From: SIG710 sp045604985
GTDB lineage: Bacteria; Bacillota; Clostridia; Oscillospirales; CAG-272
Reading direction: 5' to 3'
NCBI GenBank assembly: GCA_045604985.1
Contig: JAZUPD010000021.1
Location: 1 to 32,454 of the forward strand
Length of the DNA: 32,454 nucleotides
In this document: one piece after another, positions 24,479-32,454 of the stretch
How positions within the stretch are numbered: position 1 is the first letter of the stretch
How the letters are laid out: every line of letters begins with the position of its first letter
Notes under the pieces: generated by a model
Databases searched by the model: none
What the model was told of the DNA's origin: nothing
The model's input: only the letters and a program-made list of their open reading frames with translations
Position numbers and translations under genes: made by a program

Positions 24479-25123
24479 ATGAAAAACAAAAAATTTTCAA
24501 CAAATTTCTATTTCGCCTTGATTCTTGCAGTGCTATATCTAATTTACAGTGCCGTCCTGTCTCCGATATATATGCGCTTATGTTCTGATGTTATCTATCT
24601 TGAAGGATATTTGCCCGATATTTTTGATTTCCTGCTCGGAACTTGTCAGCTTTTTATTTGGGTGCATTTATTTTCGAATATGTTATGCGCTATAAGAAGA
24701 AGGTCTGTATCTTTTTTTATCACTTCAACGGTAGTTCTAACTCTTTCAAGGTATTTTTGTTCCCCTCTCGTTACGGTCGTAAAAGGTGAGGCTTTGGATA
24801 CGGCAACGCTTATTGATGCTCTTATATATTTTGGTGCGGATATGCTTATAATGGCTATTGTTTTTGTGTCTGTTTTTCCGCAAAAAAATAAGACCGAAAA
24901 AAAATTCTTACATTTCGGAGCCTTAATATCCGCCGTTCTGCTTTCGGTGTCAAAAATCACGATGAGAGTCATATTCGATGTTTTTTACGGCGCTCCCGAG
25001 TCGATTTCGGAAATCTTGCTTATGTCGGTTTCCTACTTTTCCGACGTTCTTTACGGCGTTATAGTTTATTTCTTAATTTGTTTTGCTTCGAAAACATTTT
25101 TAAAAGAAAAGAACTCCCGATAA
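24479..25123 (+). CDS. Unknown integral membrane protein
   Basis: A 214-residue protein I do not recognise. It has about six hydrophobic segments, near residues 10-30, 48-70, 78-95, 110-132, 145-160 and 178-205, joined by short loops. There is no signal peptide and no catalytic motif that I can see. GGAGG lies only 3 bases before the ATG. It is divergent from the M14 peptidase gene with a 68-base gap and convergent with ispE across a two-way terminator that contains its stop codon. It is probably transcribed alone. Confidence 0.8.
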   Translation: MKNKKFSTNFYFALILAVLYLIYSAVLSPIYMRLCSDVIYLEGYLPDIFDFLLGTCQLFIWVHLFSNMLCAIRRRSVSFFITSTVVLTLSRYFCSPLVTVVKGEALDTATLIDALIYFGADMLIMAIVFVSVFPQKNKTEKKFLHFGALISAVLLSVSKITMRVIFDVFYGAPESISEILLMSVSYFSDVLYGVIVYFLICFASKTFLKEKNSR

Positions 25124-25136
25124 GGAGTTCTTTTTT
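25107..25136. terminator. Bidirectional terminator between membrane protein and ispE
   Basis: An 11-bp stem (AAAAGAACTCC / GGAGTTCTTTT) with a CGATAA loop, followed by T on the plus strand and by TTCTTTT on the minus strand. The loop contains the TAA of the left gene, and the right side reaches the ispE stop. It serves both convergent genes. Confidence 0.88.
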
Positions 25137-26010
25137 ATGTGGTGCATTTATAGGTCAATGCGCCCGCTGATAAAAGCTCGTTATATGCCTTTTCGGAACT
25201 CGCTTCGTCAGGAAACACTCCATATACAGAAGGTCCGCTTCCGCTCATCATTGAACCGAGAGCTCCGTTACTGTACATGATACCCTTGATAAGATTAACA
25301 TACGGTCTCTCTCTTTCAACAACACTCTCGAAAATGTTATATGTACCTGCACAAATAAGCTCTTTATCTTTTTTTAAAAGACCGTTTAAAATAATTTGCA
25401 GTTTTCCTCCGTCACGGACAGAAGAAAAATCGCCGTATATTTCATCTATATCTCGGTATGCTTTCGGGGTTGAAACGCCTTCCCCTTTTATTGCAACAAC
25501 AACATGAAGGCGCGGACTATCCTCAAGACGGGTCAAAATTTCTCCTCTGCTTTCACACAAAACCGTACCGCCTACATAGCAAAATGGCACGTCCGAGCCG
25601 ATAGAAGCCGCAATTTCAAGCATTTTTGCCTCATCCAAAGGCTCAGGGTTTAATTTGTTTAAGATTCGGAGAGTTGCTGCGGCATCGGAGCTTCCACCGG
25701 CAAGACCGGCAGATGAAGGAATTTTTTTATCAATTTTGATGTTAGCACCGAAATCCTTTTTCGTTTCGTTTCTGTACGCATTCGCTGCTTTTATAACTAA
25801 ATTCGATGAATCGGTCGGAATATTTTTAACATTACACTCTATCCTGTCATCAGAACGTTCAGAAAGACTGATTTGGATATCGTCACAAAGTGAAATACTC
25901 TGCATTATGCTTTTTATGTCGTGAAATCCATCGTCCCTCTTTTTTATAACATCGAGATAAAGATTTATCTTTGCATACGCTTTATCGAAAATCAATTTAT
26001 TTAATATCAT
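25135..26010 (-). CDS. ispE: 4-diphosphocytidyl-2-C-methyl-D-erythritol kinase
   Basis: GHMP-family kinase that phosphorylates CDP-methylerythritol in the non-mevalonate isoprenoid pathway, in the cytosol. AYAKINLYLDVIKKRDDGFHDI is the N-terminal signature. The ATP loop is IPSSAGLAGGSSDAAATL. SDVPFCYVGG and the C-terminal GSMMSGSGPSVYGVF complete the family pattern. At 291 residues it is normal. The presence of this gene indicates that the organism makes isoprenoids through the MEP route. AGGTGGTGAT precedes the ATG, and a good promoter lies 20 bases upstream. Confidence 0.96.
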   Translation of the reverse strand: MILNKLIFDKAYAKINLYLDVIKKRDDGFHDIKSIMQSISLCDDIQISLSERSDDRIECNVKNIPTDSSNLVIKAANAYRNETKKDFGANIKIDKKIPSSAGLAGGSSDAAATLRILNKLNPEPLDEAKMLEIAASIGSDVPFCYVGGTVLCESRGEILTRLEDSPRLHVVVAIKGEGVSTPKAYRDIDEIYGDFSSVRDGGKLQIILNGLLKKDKELICAGTYNIFESVVERERPYVNLIKGIMYSNGALGSMMSGSGPSVYGVFPDEASSEKAYNELLSAGALTYKCTT

Positions 26011-26029
26011 ATTATCACCACCTGATAAA

Positions 26030-26058
26030 ATGATAACATAAATAATTTCCTATGTCAA
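26030..26058 (-). promoter_or_regulatory. Sigma-A promoter of ispE
   Basis: On the minus strand TTGACA at 26058-26053, 17-base spacer, TATCAT at 26035-26030. The -35 is perfect and the -10 matches five of six bases. It lies back-to-back with the promoter of the AI-2E/htpG operon. Confidence 0.85.
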
Positions 26059-26085
26059 TTATTTTCTTAAAATCGCCCTAAATTC

Positions 26086-26114
26086 TTGACTTTTTACTCA
26101 ATTAGAAGTATAAT
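26086..26114 (+). promoter_or_regulatory. Sigma-A promoter of the AI-2E-htpG-pgm operon
   Basis: TTGACT at 26086-26091, 17-base spacer, TATAAT at 26109-26114, near-perfect. It stands 33 bases before the first ATG. No CIRCE or CtsR-like heat-shock operator is visible around it, so htpG here looks vegetative. Confidence 0.9.
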
Positions 26115-26146
26115 ATAATAAATAAATATTTTAGGAAGTGTATCGA

Positions 26147-27442
26147 ATGAACAATGATAATAAGAAAAAAAACGACAGAAATAACTATTTGAAAATACTC
26201 TGTATTCTGGCTGCTGTTTTTGTTGCACTTTTTGCGCTCGTTAATTTTGGAACCTTTGCAATTATATTTTCCGTTATTATTTCGGTTCTCAATCCTGTGC
26301 TTATAGGATTTATAATTGCATATCTCTGCAATCCGATATATAAAGCTCTGAGAAATCAAGCATTGAAAAAAATCAAGCGTCAAAAGCTAAAAAAGACGCT
26401 CTCCATCGTGCTAACATACCTTATAGTTCTTGCTATCGTAGCCGGTATCTTGCTTATCATTATCCCGCAATTTGTTTTTGCCTTCAAAGACCTTATTGCA
26501 AAGACTGACGGATATATCAATGCGGCAATAGATTGGGCAAACAATTTAATGAGCAATTCGGAGTTTTTTGCCGAGGATACCGATATATTTGATTTTATTG
26601 ACACAGAAAAAATACTTGCAAATCTCGAAACATTCTTCGATACATCCGGAGACATTCTTAAAAAAGTCGGAGATTGGGCAATAAATTACGGTACTAATAT
26701 CGTCGGCGGTATTACGAATGTTTTGCTTGGTTTGTTTATATCAATTTATGTTCTTGTATTTAAAGAAAGAATGGCACTTTGGTTCAAGAGAATTTTCAGA
26801 GCTGTTTTTTCACGGGACAAATATGATTCCTTCATTTACAGAGTTAGCCATATTAACAATAAATTTGGCAACTATATAATCGGTGCGATCACAGATTCAA
26901 TAATAGTTGCGGTGGAGGGCTTCATAATTTTTTCTCTTTTTAGTATTCCTTATGCTCCTCTGGTTGCGGTCATAGTGGGAATAACAAACATTATTCCGAT
27001 TCTCGGTCCTTTTCTCGGTGCAATTCCCAGTGCTTTTATTATTTTTATCGTCAATCCCGAAAAAGTTATTCTCTTTATCATCCTTATCATTATCATCCAG
27101 CAGATCGACGGCAATATCGTTGCTCCATTCATTCTCGGTTCGAGCCTCGGACTCAGCTCCTTTGGTATTATCATAGCCATTACTGTGATGGGCAGTCTTT
27201 GGGGTATTCCCGGAATGTTTATCGGTGTTCCCCTCTTTGCTTATGTTGCAGATGTTATCGAAGAGATCGTTAATAATAGACTCCGAGCTATCAATGATCC
27301 AGAATTTCCGCCCGTCGAAACACAAAATGATATAAAAGTTTCGTCGCCAATAATTTCCTTTATAAAAAAGCATGGAAGCACTGCCATCCAACGAATTAAA
27401 AACGGAAGAAAGTCATCTTCAAGCAAAAAAACAAAGAAATAA
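26147..27442 (+). CDS. AI-2E family transporter (PerM/YtvI type)
   Basis: A 431-residue integral membrane protein of the AI-2E exporter family (former UPF0118), with about eight membrane segments. Two N-terminal segments (LCILAAVFVALFALVNF and IIFSVIISVLNPVLIGFIIAYLCNP) come before a soluble helical section; the C-terminal block holds PYAPLVAVIVGITNIIPILGPFLGAIPSA, QQIDGNIVAPFILGSSLGLS and IPGMFIGVPLFAY, all family landmarks. Some members export small molecules or ions; the substrate cannot be told. The ATG at 26147 has AGGAA 9 bases upstream; an in-frame GTG three codons earlier is too close. The tail is Lys/Ser-rich. htpG follows 12 bases later. Confidence 0.92.
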   Translation: MNNDNKKKNDRNNYLKILCILAAVFVALFALVNFGTFAIIFSVIISVLNPVLIGFIIAYLCNPIYKALRNQALKKIKRQKLKKTLSIVLTYLIVLAIVAGILLIIIPQFVFAFKDLIAKTDGYINAAIDWANNLMSNSEFFAEDTDIFDFIDTEKILANLETFFDTSGDILKKVGDWAINYGTNIVGGITNVLLGLFISIYVLVFKERMALWFKRIFRAVFSRDKYDSFIYRVSHINNKFGNYIIGAITDSIIVAVEGFIIFSLFSIPYAPLVAVIVGITNIIPILGPFLGAIPSAFIIFIVNPEKVILFIILIIIIQQIDGNIVAPFILGSSLGLSSFGIIIAITVMGSLWGIPGMFIGVPLFAYVADVIEEIVNNRLRAINDPEFPPVETQNDIKVSSPIISFIKKHGSTAIQRIKNGRKSSSSKKTKK

Positions 27443-27454
27443 GAGGTTAATGAA

Positions 27455-29296
27455 ATGTCAGAAATTCAAAACAAGAAAGGCGGAATATCCGTCGAATCTC
27501 AGCATATATTCCCTATAATCAAGAAATGGCTTTATTCTGAGAAGGATATTTTTCTTCGTGAAATAGTTTCAAATGCAACAGACGCCATTACAAAGCTAAA
27601 AAGATTGCAGTCGCTTGGTCAGATCCCCTCTTTCCAAGACGATTTTAAAATCACGGTTACACTTGATAAGGACGCAAGAACTCTATCTGTAAGCGATAAC
27701 GGTATCGGAATGACAGAAGACGAGCTTCAGAAATATATTTGCCAGATCGCCCTTTCAGGTGCGCTTGAATTTATTGAAAAATACGAGGATGAAAGCACCG
27801 CTGCAAAAAACGGCATTATCGGTCATTTCGGTCTCGGCTTTTATTCATCCTTCATGGTCAGTGATACCGTTGAGCTGGTAACAAAGTCGTATACCGACGC
27901 TCCCGCCGTGAAATGGATATGCAACGGTGATGGTGAATACGAAATATTTCCGAGTGAAAGAGTTGAAAAAGGAACGACTGTTACAATGCACATCTCCGAT
28001 GGCGAGGAAGAATATCTCGACAGCGGAAAAATTCGCTCTATGCTCGATAAATATTGTGCATTTATGCCCGTTGAGATATTTTTTGAGGACGGTGAAAAGA
28101 AGGAAGATCCGGAAATTAAGCCCATAAATGACGTTCAGCCCCTTTGGCTTAAAAATCCTTCCGAATGTAAGCCCGAGGAATACAATGAATTTTACAAAAA
28201 GCTCTTTGGCGATTTTCGTGATCCTCTTTTCTATGTACACATCAATGCAGATTATCCACTCAATTTCAAGGGAATACTTTTCTTTCCCAAGCTTAATAAT
28301 GAGTTTGAATCGGTAGAAGGACAGGTCAAGCTTTATTATAATCAGGTGTTCGTTGCTGATAACATCAAAGAAATAATTCCGGAATATCTGCTTATGCTTA
28401 AGGGTGTTCTTGACTGTCCCGAGCTTCCCCTTAATGTTTCGAGAAGCTATCTGCAGAACAACACTTATACTTCAAAGGTTTCGGCTCATATAGTAAAGAA
28501 GGTTGCAGACAAGCTGGCGGGACTCTTCATTAACGAACGCAATGAATACGAAAAAGTTTGGAATGACGTCCGAACCTTCGTTGAATACGCCTGCATGAGA
28601 GACAAAAAGTTCTATGACCGCATTTCCGATTCCCTTCTCCTTCATCTTACCGACGGAAGCTATGTAACAAGGGAGGTCTATCTGGAGGGTGCAAAGGAAA
28701 CGCATGAAAACACTGTCTATTATGCAACAGACGCTGATCTTCAGGCTCGCTATATTTCCCTTTTCGAATCTCAAGGAATAAAAGTCGCTCTCTTCGAAAA
28801 ACTTATTGATACACAGTTCATATCAATGCTTGAAAGCTATGAGCCGAGCGTGAAATACGTCAGAGTTGACGCTGATATCGCAGGCGTACTTAAAGGTGAT
28901 GGCGAAAGCGAAAACAATGAAAAACTTGTGTCTGTTTTTAAAGAAGCGAGCGGAAAAGTCGATCTTGATGTGGTCTTTGAAAGTTTGAAGGACGCAAATA
29001 CTCCGGCAATTCTTAATGTTTCTGAGCAATCGAGAAGAATGGAGGAGATGATGAGGCTTTATTCCATGTCATCAGTCGGAAACGCTCCATCCTTCCCTCT
29101 CGAAATGAAGCTGGTCGTTAATACATCGTCATCACTTATCACTCATCTTGCTTCTCTCTGTGAGAATGACGAAGACAAAGCAAAAAAGGTTGCAAAGCAG
29201 ATATTCTATCTCACGCTCATGTCTCAGAGAAATCTTACCGCAGAGGAAATGAAGGTTTTCCTTGATGATAGCTTTGGTATTCTTGAAAACTTCTGA
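27455..29296 (+). CDS. htpG: Molecular chaperone HtpG (Hsp90)
   Basis: ATP-driven cytosolic chaperone of 613 residues. The N-terminal GHKL ATPase has IFLREIVSNATDAITKL (Mg-binding Asn), VSDNGIGMTEDEL and GHFGLGFYSSFMV (lid glycines). The middle domain shows YINADYPLNFKGILFFP-type sequence (written VHINADYPLNF here) and LPLNVSRSYLQ, with the Arg that senses ATP. The C-terminal dimer domain ends in FGILENF without an MEEVD tail, as in bacteria. AAGAGG lies 8 bases before the ATG. It is second in a five-gene operon and its TGA overlaps the next ATG by 1 base. Confidence 0.97.
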   Translation: MSEIQNKKGGISVESQHIFPIIKKWLYSEKDIFLREIVSNATDAITKLKRLQSLGQIPSFQDDFKITVTLDKDARTLSVSDNGIGMTEDELQKYICQIALSGALEFIEKYEDESTAAKNGIIGHFGLGFYSSFMVSDTVELVTKSYTDAPAVKWICNGDGEYEIFPSERVEKGTTVTMHISDGEEEYLDSGKIRSMLDKYCAFMPVEIFFEDGEKKEDPEIKPINDVQPLWLKNPSECKPEEYNEFYKKLFGDFRDPLFYVHINADYPLNFKGILFFPKLNNEFESVEGQVKLYYNQVFVADNIKEIIPEYLLMLKGVLDCPELPLNVSRSYLQNNTYTSKVSAHIVKKVADKLAGLFINERNEYEKVWNDVRTFVEYACMRDKKFYDRISDSLLLHLTDGSYVTREVYLEGAKETHENTVYYATDADLQARYISLFESQGIKVALFEKLIDTQFISMLESYEPSVKYVRVDADIAGVLKGDGESENNEKLVSVFKEASGKVDLDVVFESLKDANTPAILNVSEQSRRMEEMMRLYSMSSVGNAPSFPLEMKLVVNTSSSLITHLASLCENDEDKAKKVAKQIFYLTLMSQRNLTAEEMKVFLDDSFGILENF

Positions 29297-30138
29297 TGAA
29301 AAAAGACATCGAAATAATTATCGACAATATAAAAAGCATAAAAAGTAATCGTGCACTCGAAAAGAAAGCTTATGATCTTTGGATGCGAGAGCTTGTCGCT
29401 TCGGCACTGAGAAGCGGATATTCATCATATAAAGATTTTTCAACGCTTTTTCATACTTCGGATATCAGTGATATATCCGAAGTACTCGTCGGTGCAAAAT
29501 ATCTTAGGCACGAAGCACTTGGGGTGCTTCACAGTGATTTTACAACCGAGATGGTTGATAGACCGCCTTATATAGTATCAAATTTCTGTGATTCGCTTTC
29601 ACAAATGACGTATGTACGATTTTTTTTGGATAGCGAGTATAAGATCATTCCGCGCCACAGCTTTGCTGATATTTTCGAGGATGTTTTTAATGAAACTTCA
29701 AATTACTGTATAGCTCCTATCGAAAACACGGATTCGGGAAAGCTTGACAGTATCTATGATTTTATTTTGAAATACAATCTGAAAATAGTCAAGGTATGTG
29801 ATATTAAGCATCCTGATGCGGAAAAAGAAACAAGATTTGCTCTATTGACATCTGCACCTATTAGCCTCCTTTCTCTCGATGAAGGAAATGATCATTTTGA
29901 AATATTGATCTATCCGAAAAACAGAGAGACTATTCCAAATATTCTAGAAGCGGCAAGATTGTGTAAAATGAATCCCGAACGTATAGATTCCCTTCCCATT
30001 TCCAATCTCAATAAGAAATATTCATTTAGGATCGTTTTTGAGATGATGGAAGAAGCCAAGCTTTTGGATCTTCTGGTCTTTCTGATTCTTGAGGGTATTC
30101 GCTATATTCCGATAGGTTTTTTTAAAATCAATGAATAA
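29296..30138 (+). CDS. Prephenate-dehydratase-like protein with ACT-like C-terminus, function unknown
   Basis: A 280-residue protein. Residues 121-150 (SFADIFEDVF ... YCIAPIENTDSGKL) closely resemble the SFxDVFxAV...YGVVPIENSxxG region of prephenate dehydratase, and ETRFALL at 178-184 corresponds to its TRF catalytic motif. Residues about 199-276 (FEILIYPKNRETIPNILEAAR ... GIRYIPIGFF) look like an ACT domain. The N-terminal GPxGSFSxxAA motif of real dehydratases is not recognisable, and about 90 residues of other helical sequence precede the core. It may be a sensor or a non-catalytic relative. It is coupled to htpG by a TGATG overlap. A strong hairpin lies inside the gene at 29454-29484. Confidence 0.65.
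   Translation: MKKDIEIIIDNIKSIKSNRALEKKAYDLWMRELVASALRSGYSSYKDFSTLFHTSDISDISEVLVGAKYLRHEALGVLHSDFTTEMVDRPPYIVSNFCDSLSQMTYVRFFLDSEYKIIPRHSFADIFEDVFNETSNYCIAPIENTDSGKLDSIYDFILKYNLKIVKVCDIKHPDAEKETRFALLTSAPISLLSLDEGNDHFEILIYPKNRETIPNILEAARLCKMNPERIDSLPISNLNKKYSFRIVFEMMEEAKLLDLLVFLILEGIRYIPIGFFKINE
29454..29484 (+). repeat. Intragenic 12-bp inverted repeat
   Basis: Perfect complementary arms TACTTCGGATAT (29454-29465) and its complement (29473-29484) around a 7-base loop, within the gene after htpG. The coding reading is TSDISDISEVL, so the repeat is partly a duplicated Ser-Asp-Ile. No T-run follows, so it is not a terminator; it could be an mRNA stability or pausing element. Confidence 0.6.
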
Positions 30139-30179
30139 ATTTTATAAAAAAATAATAAAATTTGAAAGGACATTTCAAA

Positions 30180-30446
30180 ATGAAAAAACACATTACTTAC
30201 ACACCTAACGGTGTTTGTTCAAGACAAATTGACCTTGAAATTGAAAACGATATCATTGTAGGTGCAAAATATACGGGCGGTTGCTCGGGAAACACACAAG
30301 GAGTTGCTGCACTTGTCACTGGTATGAAGGTTGATGACGCAATTTTCCGCCTTTCGGGTATCAGATGCGGAATGAAGAACACCTCTTGTCCGGATCAGCT
30401 TGCAAAAGCTCTTGAACAGTATAAAAGCGAAAAGGAGAATGCATGA
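30180..30446 (+). CDS. TSCPD-domain protein, 4-Cys type (TIGR03905-like)
   Basis: An 88-residue protein with four conserved cysteines at 13, 35, 63 and 70: GVCSRQ, GGCSGNTQG, GIRCGMKNTSCPDQLAKAL. This is the stand-alone TSCPD family of Clostridia and relatives; the same domain ends some ribonucleotide reductases, where it binds metal. Its own function is not known. AAAGGA lies 9 bases before the ATG at 30180. An in-frame TTG at 30162 is too near the preceding gene's end to have a ribosome site. It overlaps the next gene by 4 bases. Confidence 0.92.
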   Translation: MKKHITYTPNGVCSRQIDLEIENDIIVGAKYTGGCSGNTQGVAALVTGMKVDDAIFRLSGIRCGMKNTSCPDQLAKALEQYKSEKENA

Positions 30447-32167
30447 ATTATTCTTACAAAGAAAATTTTAAGAATTGGCTTGAATGTGATAAGCTTTCTG
30501 AGAGCGAAAAAAACGAGCTAATAAGTATCAAAGAAGATGAAAAAGAGATCAAAAGCAGATTTTCATCTTATCTTTCCTTTGGAACTGCGGGGCTTCGAGG
30601 AACGATGAAGGTGGGCATGAATGCCATGAATCGTCATACCGTTGCTCATGCAACTAAAGGACTTGCAGCTCTTATTCTTAAGGAAGGCAGAGCAAATGAC
30701 GGTGTTGCTATTGCTTATGATAGCCGTAATAATTCCGAGCTTTTCGCTAAAATTTCCGCTCAGGTCCTTGCCGCAAACGGAATAAAAACTTATCTTTTTG
30801 ACGACATAAGACCAACTCCCGAGCTTTCCTTTGCCATAAGGGAATTAAGATGTGTTGCAGGCATCAATATCACAGCGTCTCATAATCCCAAGGAATACAA
30901 TGGATATAAAGCATATTGGGATGATGGTGCACAGCTTCCGCCCGAGCACGCCGACACGGTTTCTGCAGAGATAGGAAAGGTTGATATTTTTAATGACGTT
31001 GCGCTTTCGGATTTCGATGAGGCTGTAAAAAACGGAAAAATCATCATAATCGGCGAGGATATTGATGAAAAATATCTTGCCGAGGTTGAGAAACAGCTTG
31101 TAAATCCCGATGTTATAAAAAAGGTCTCGGATGATCTTCGCATAGTATATACCCCTCTCCACGGAACGGGTTATAAAATGGTTCCTGAAATTCTAAAGAG
31201 AGTGGGAATAAAAAATCTTTATACAGTTCCTGATCAAATGATAATTGACGGTAATTTTCCGACGGTAAAAAAGCCAAATCCTGAATTTTCCGAGGTTTTT
31301 GCTCTTGGAATAAATATTGCGAAGAATGTGGGAAGCGATCTTGTTATTGCAACTGACCCCGATGCTGACAGAGTAGGCGTAGTTACCAGAACCAAAAATG
31401 GCGATTTTATGACTATTACGGGAAATCAGATGGGTGCTCTTCTTATCGACTATATCCTTTCTGCTTACGAAGAAACAGGCACTATGCCCGATGAACCCTA
31501 TGTTGTAAAAAGCATAGTTTCAACCGAGCTTGCCTCAAAGATATGCACGGAGCATGGTGTAAAGATGCATAATGTTCTTACAGGCTTTAAATTTATCGGA
31601 GAGGTAATTAAAAATTACGAAAAAGAAGGACACGGAGCCTTTCTCTTCGGCTTTGAAGAAAGCTACGGATATCTTAAAGGCTCTTATGCAAGAGATAAGG
31701 ATGCGGTGGTTGCTTCAATGCTCATTGCCGAAATGACAGCTTACTATAAGACGAAAAACATGACACTCTTTGATGCCCTCGAAGTACTCTATACAAAATA
31801 CGGATTTTCTGCCGAAAAAAATCTCGAGGTAAACATGGAGGGTGTCGACGGTCCCGAAAAAATGGAGGCTCTCATGACATCTCTCAGAGACAATACGCCA
31901 AGAGAGCTAGGCGGCGTCTTGGTGAATATCTTTGGAGACTACATGACAGAGAGCTTTACTAATATGCAAAGCGGTGAAACCACCCCCACAGGTCTTCCAA
32001 AGGCAAACGTATTGTATTTTAGTCTGGTAAACGGTGATGTTATTATCGTCCGCCCATCAGGCACCGAGCCAAAGATTAAGTTCTATTTCTTGGCTTCGGG
32101 AAAAGATAAAAACGAGACAGACGATAAAATAGAAATTTATAAGAAATCTATCAAAAGTCTTATCTGA
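30443..32167 (+). CDS. Phosphosugar mutase (phosphoglucomutase/phosphomannomutase family)
   Basis: A 574-residue alpha-D-phosphohexomutase that moves phosphate between C1 and C6 of hexose phosphates, most likely glucose, linking glycolysis to nucleotide-sugar and wall precursors. SFGTAGLRGTM marks the N-terminus. The phosphoserine is S146 in ITASHNPKEYNGYK. The Mg loop is TDPDADRVG, the sugar loop GFEESYGYL and the phosphate loop RPSGTEPKIKF from 537. The length matches the PgcA type of Bacillota. AAGGAG lies 5 bases before the ATG, inside the end of the TSCPD gene. It ends the operon before a strong terminator. Confidence 0.95.
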   Translation: MNYSYKENFKNWLECDKLSESEKNELISIKEDEKEIKSRFSSYLSFGTAGLRGTMKVGMNAMNRHTVAHATKGLAALILKEGRANDGVAIAYDSRNNSELFAKISAQVLAANGIKTYLFDDIRPTPELSFAIRELRCVAGINITASHNPKEYNGYKAYWDDGAQLPPEHADTVSAEIGKVDIFNDVALSDFDEAVKNGKIIIIGEDIDEKYLAEVEKQLVNPDVIKKVSDDLRIVYTPLHGTGYKMVPEILKRVGIKNLYTVPDQMIIDGNFPTVKKPNPEFSEVFALGINIAKNVGSDLVIATDPDADRVGVVTRTKNGDFMTITGNQMGALLIDYILSAYEETGTMPDEPYVVKSIVSTELASKICTEHGVKMHNVLTGFKFIGEVIKNYEKEGHGAFLFGFEESYGYLKGSYARDKDAVVASMLIAEMTAYYKTKNMTLFDALEVLYTKYGFSAEKNLEVNMEGVDGPEKMEALMTSLRDNTPRELGGVLVNIFGDYMTESFTNMQSGETTPTGLPKANVLYFSLVNGDVIIVRPSGTEPKIKFYFLASGKDKNETDDKIEIYKKSIKSLI

Positions 32168-32189
32168 TAGCAGTATTTTGCATTATACT

Positions 32190-32238
32190 AATAATAAACC
32201 GATACGAATCCAAATTCGTATCGGTTTATTATTTTTAT
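32190..32238. terminator. Strong terminator after the phosphosugar mutase gene
   Basis: A perfect 19-bp stem (32190-32208 with 32215-32233) and a TCCAAA loop, followed on the plus strand by a T-run. The far edge reaches the stop of the convergent XRE gene; the minus strand after the stem reads TAGTATAATG, a poor T-run, so it mainly ends the plus-strand operon. Confidence 0.92.
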
Positions 32239-32239
32239 A

Positions 32240-32454
32240 TTACTTTGAACGGTCAGCGCCATCATCATTCCTTTTGTATTCGATGATGTCACAAAGATCA
32301 CACTCCAAAACAGCGCATATACGGTCTAAAATATAACTATCATAACGAATGACATGGTTTTTATAGTAGCGATCAATAGTTTGAAATTTGACCTCAGTTC
32401 GCTTAGCAAGCTCATATCGAGTAATACCGCATTTATCCAAATATTTATCAATTG
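32240..32454 (-). CDS. Small XRE/HTH_26-type transcriptional regulator, start outside window
   Basis: A Cro/CI-type helix-turn-helix protein cut by the window edge. The visible 70 residues, including IDKYLDKCGITRYELAKRT, VKFQTIDRYYKN, RYDSYILDRICAVLE and CDLCDIIEYKRND, cover the whole DNA-binding fold and match the compact regulators of the HTH_26 group that consist of little else. A TTG at 32440 could serve as a start, but the open frame continues to the window end and the residues there (IDKYLDKCG) fit the family's first helix, so the true start is probably a few codons outside. The target is unknown. Confidence 0.85.
   Translation of the reverse strand, partial: IDKYLDKCGITRYELAKRTEVKFQTIDRYYKNHVIRYDSYILDRICAVLECDLCDIIEYKRNDDGADRSK

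Noticed and set aside
26115..26146. Heat-shock (CIRCE-type) control of the htpG operon
   Set aside because: The leader is short and AT-rich and lacks the TTAGCACTC/GAGTGCTAA pair or a CtsR-like tandem repeat.
32240..32454. XRE regulator at the window edge as the start of a prophage
   Set aside because: A lone small HTH gene is common in Clostridia; with no phage genes on the visible side and the other side unseen, the claim cannot be supported.
1..32454. CRISPR arrays, tRNA, rRNA and insertion sequences
   Set aside because: Reading the intergenic regions gave no spaced direct repeats, no tRNA-like T-arm and CCA pattern, and no transposase or terminal inverted repeats.

Overview
The window is ordinary chromosomal DNA of a low-GC Gram-positive bacterium, most likely an uncultured Clostridia member (Bacillota). 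The signs are strong AGGAGG-type ribosome binding sites, several TTG/GTG starts, near-consensus sigma-A promoters with 17-bp spacers, and clostridial families (DUF1540, 4-Cys TSCPD, COG2509, BofC-C-like). Coding density is high. I see no phage, insertion sequence, CRISPR array, tRNA or rRNA.

Layout. 1-3618 (+): end of lepB, then rbgA, rnhB, a YraN-family gene and thrC. 3659-4688: a small DUF1540 protein (-) diverging from a metallophosphoesterase (+). 4719-8224 (+): tig, clpP and clpX behind a consensus promoter, with a hairpin between tig and clpP. 8320-11211 (-): a proBAC proline operon with its own promoter, convergent with clpX across a strong two-way terminator. 11212-11453: a noncoding stretch holding an orphan plus-strand terminator. 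11454-16048 (-): an amino-acid ABC transporter operon (lipoprotein, unusual long permease, ATPase) ending in a COG2509 flavoprotein. 16080-19167 (-): a TspO-like membrane protein and a class A penicillin-binding protein, separated by a perfect 32-bp palindrome. 19303-19662 (+): a membrane-anchored protein with a BofC-C-like domain. 19701-22043 (-): a coupled trio of DivIVA-like coiled-coil protein, orphan fumarase-beta-like protein and Cys-rich HTH/TPR regulator. 22074-23473 (+): xpt and a TraX-family gene, convergent with a cytosolic M14 peptidase (23466-24410, -). 24479-25123 (+): an unknown membrane protein, convergent with ispE (-). 26086-32238 (+): AI-2E-family exporter, htpG, a prephenate-dehydratase/ACT-like protein, a 4-Cys TSCPD protein and a phosphosugar mutase, closed by a strong terminator. 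32240-end (-): a truncated small XRE regulator.

Most genes are housekeeping: protein export, ribosome assembly, protein folding and degradation, proline and threonine synthesis, wall synthesis, the isoprenoid pathway and purine salvage. No complete new defence or mobile system is evident. The parts that standard annotation explains least are the DivIVA-like/fumarase-beta/HTH trio, the extended ABC permease, the histone-H1-like tail on trigger factor, the degenerate prephenate-dehydratase-like protein behind htpG, the terminator palindrome that contains a ribosome binding site, and the orphan terminator at 11380-11421.
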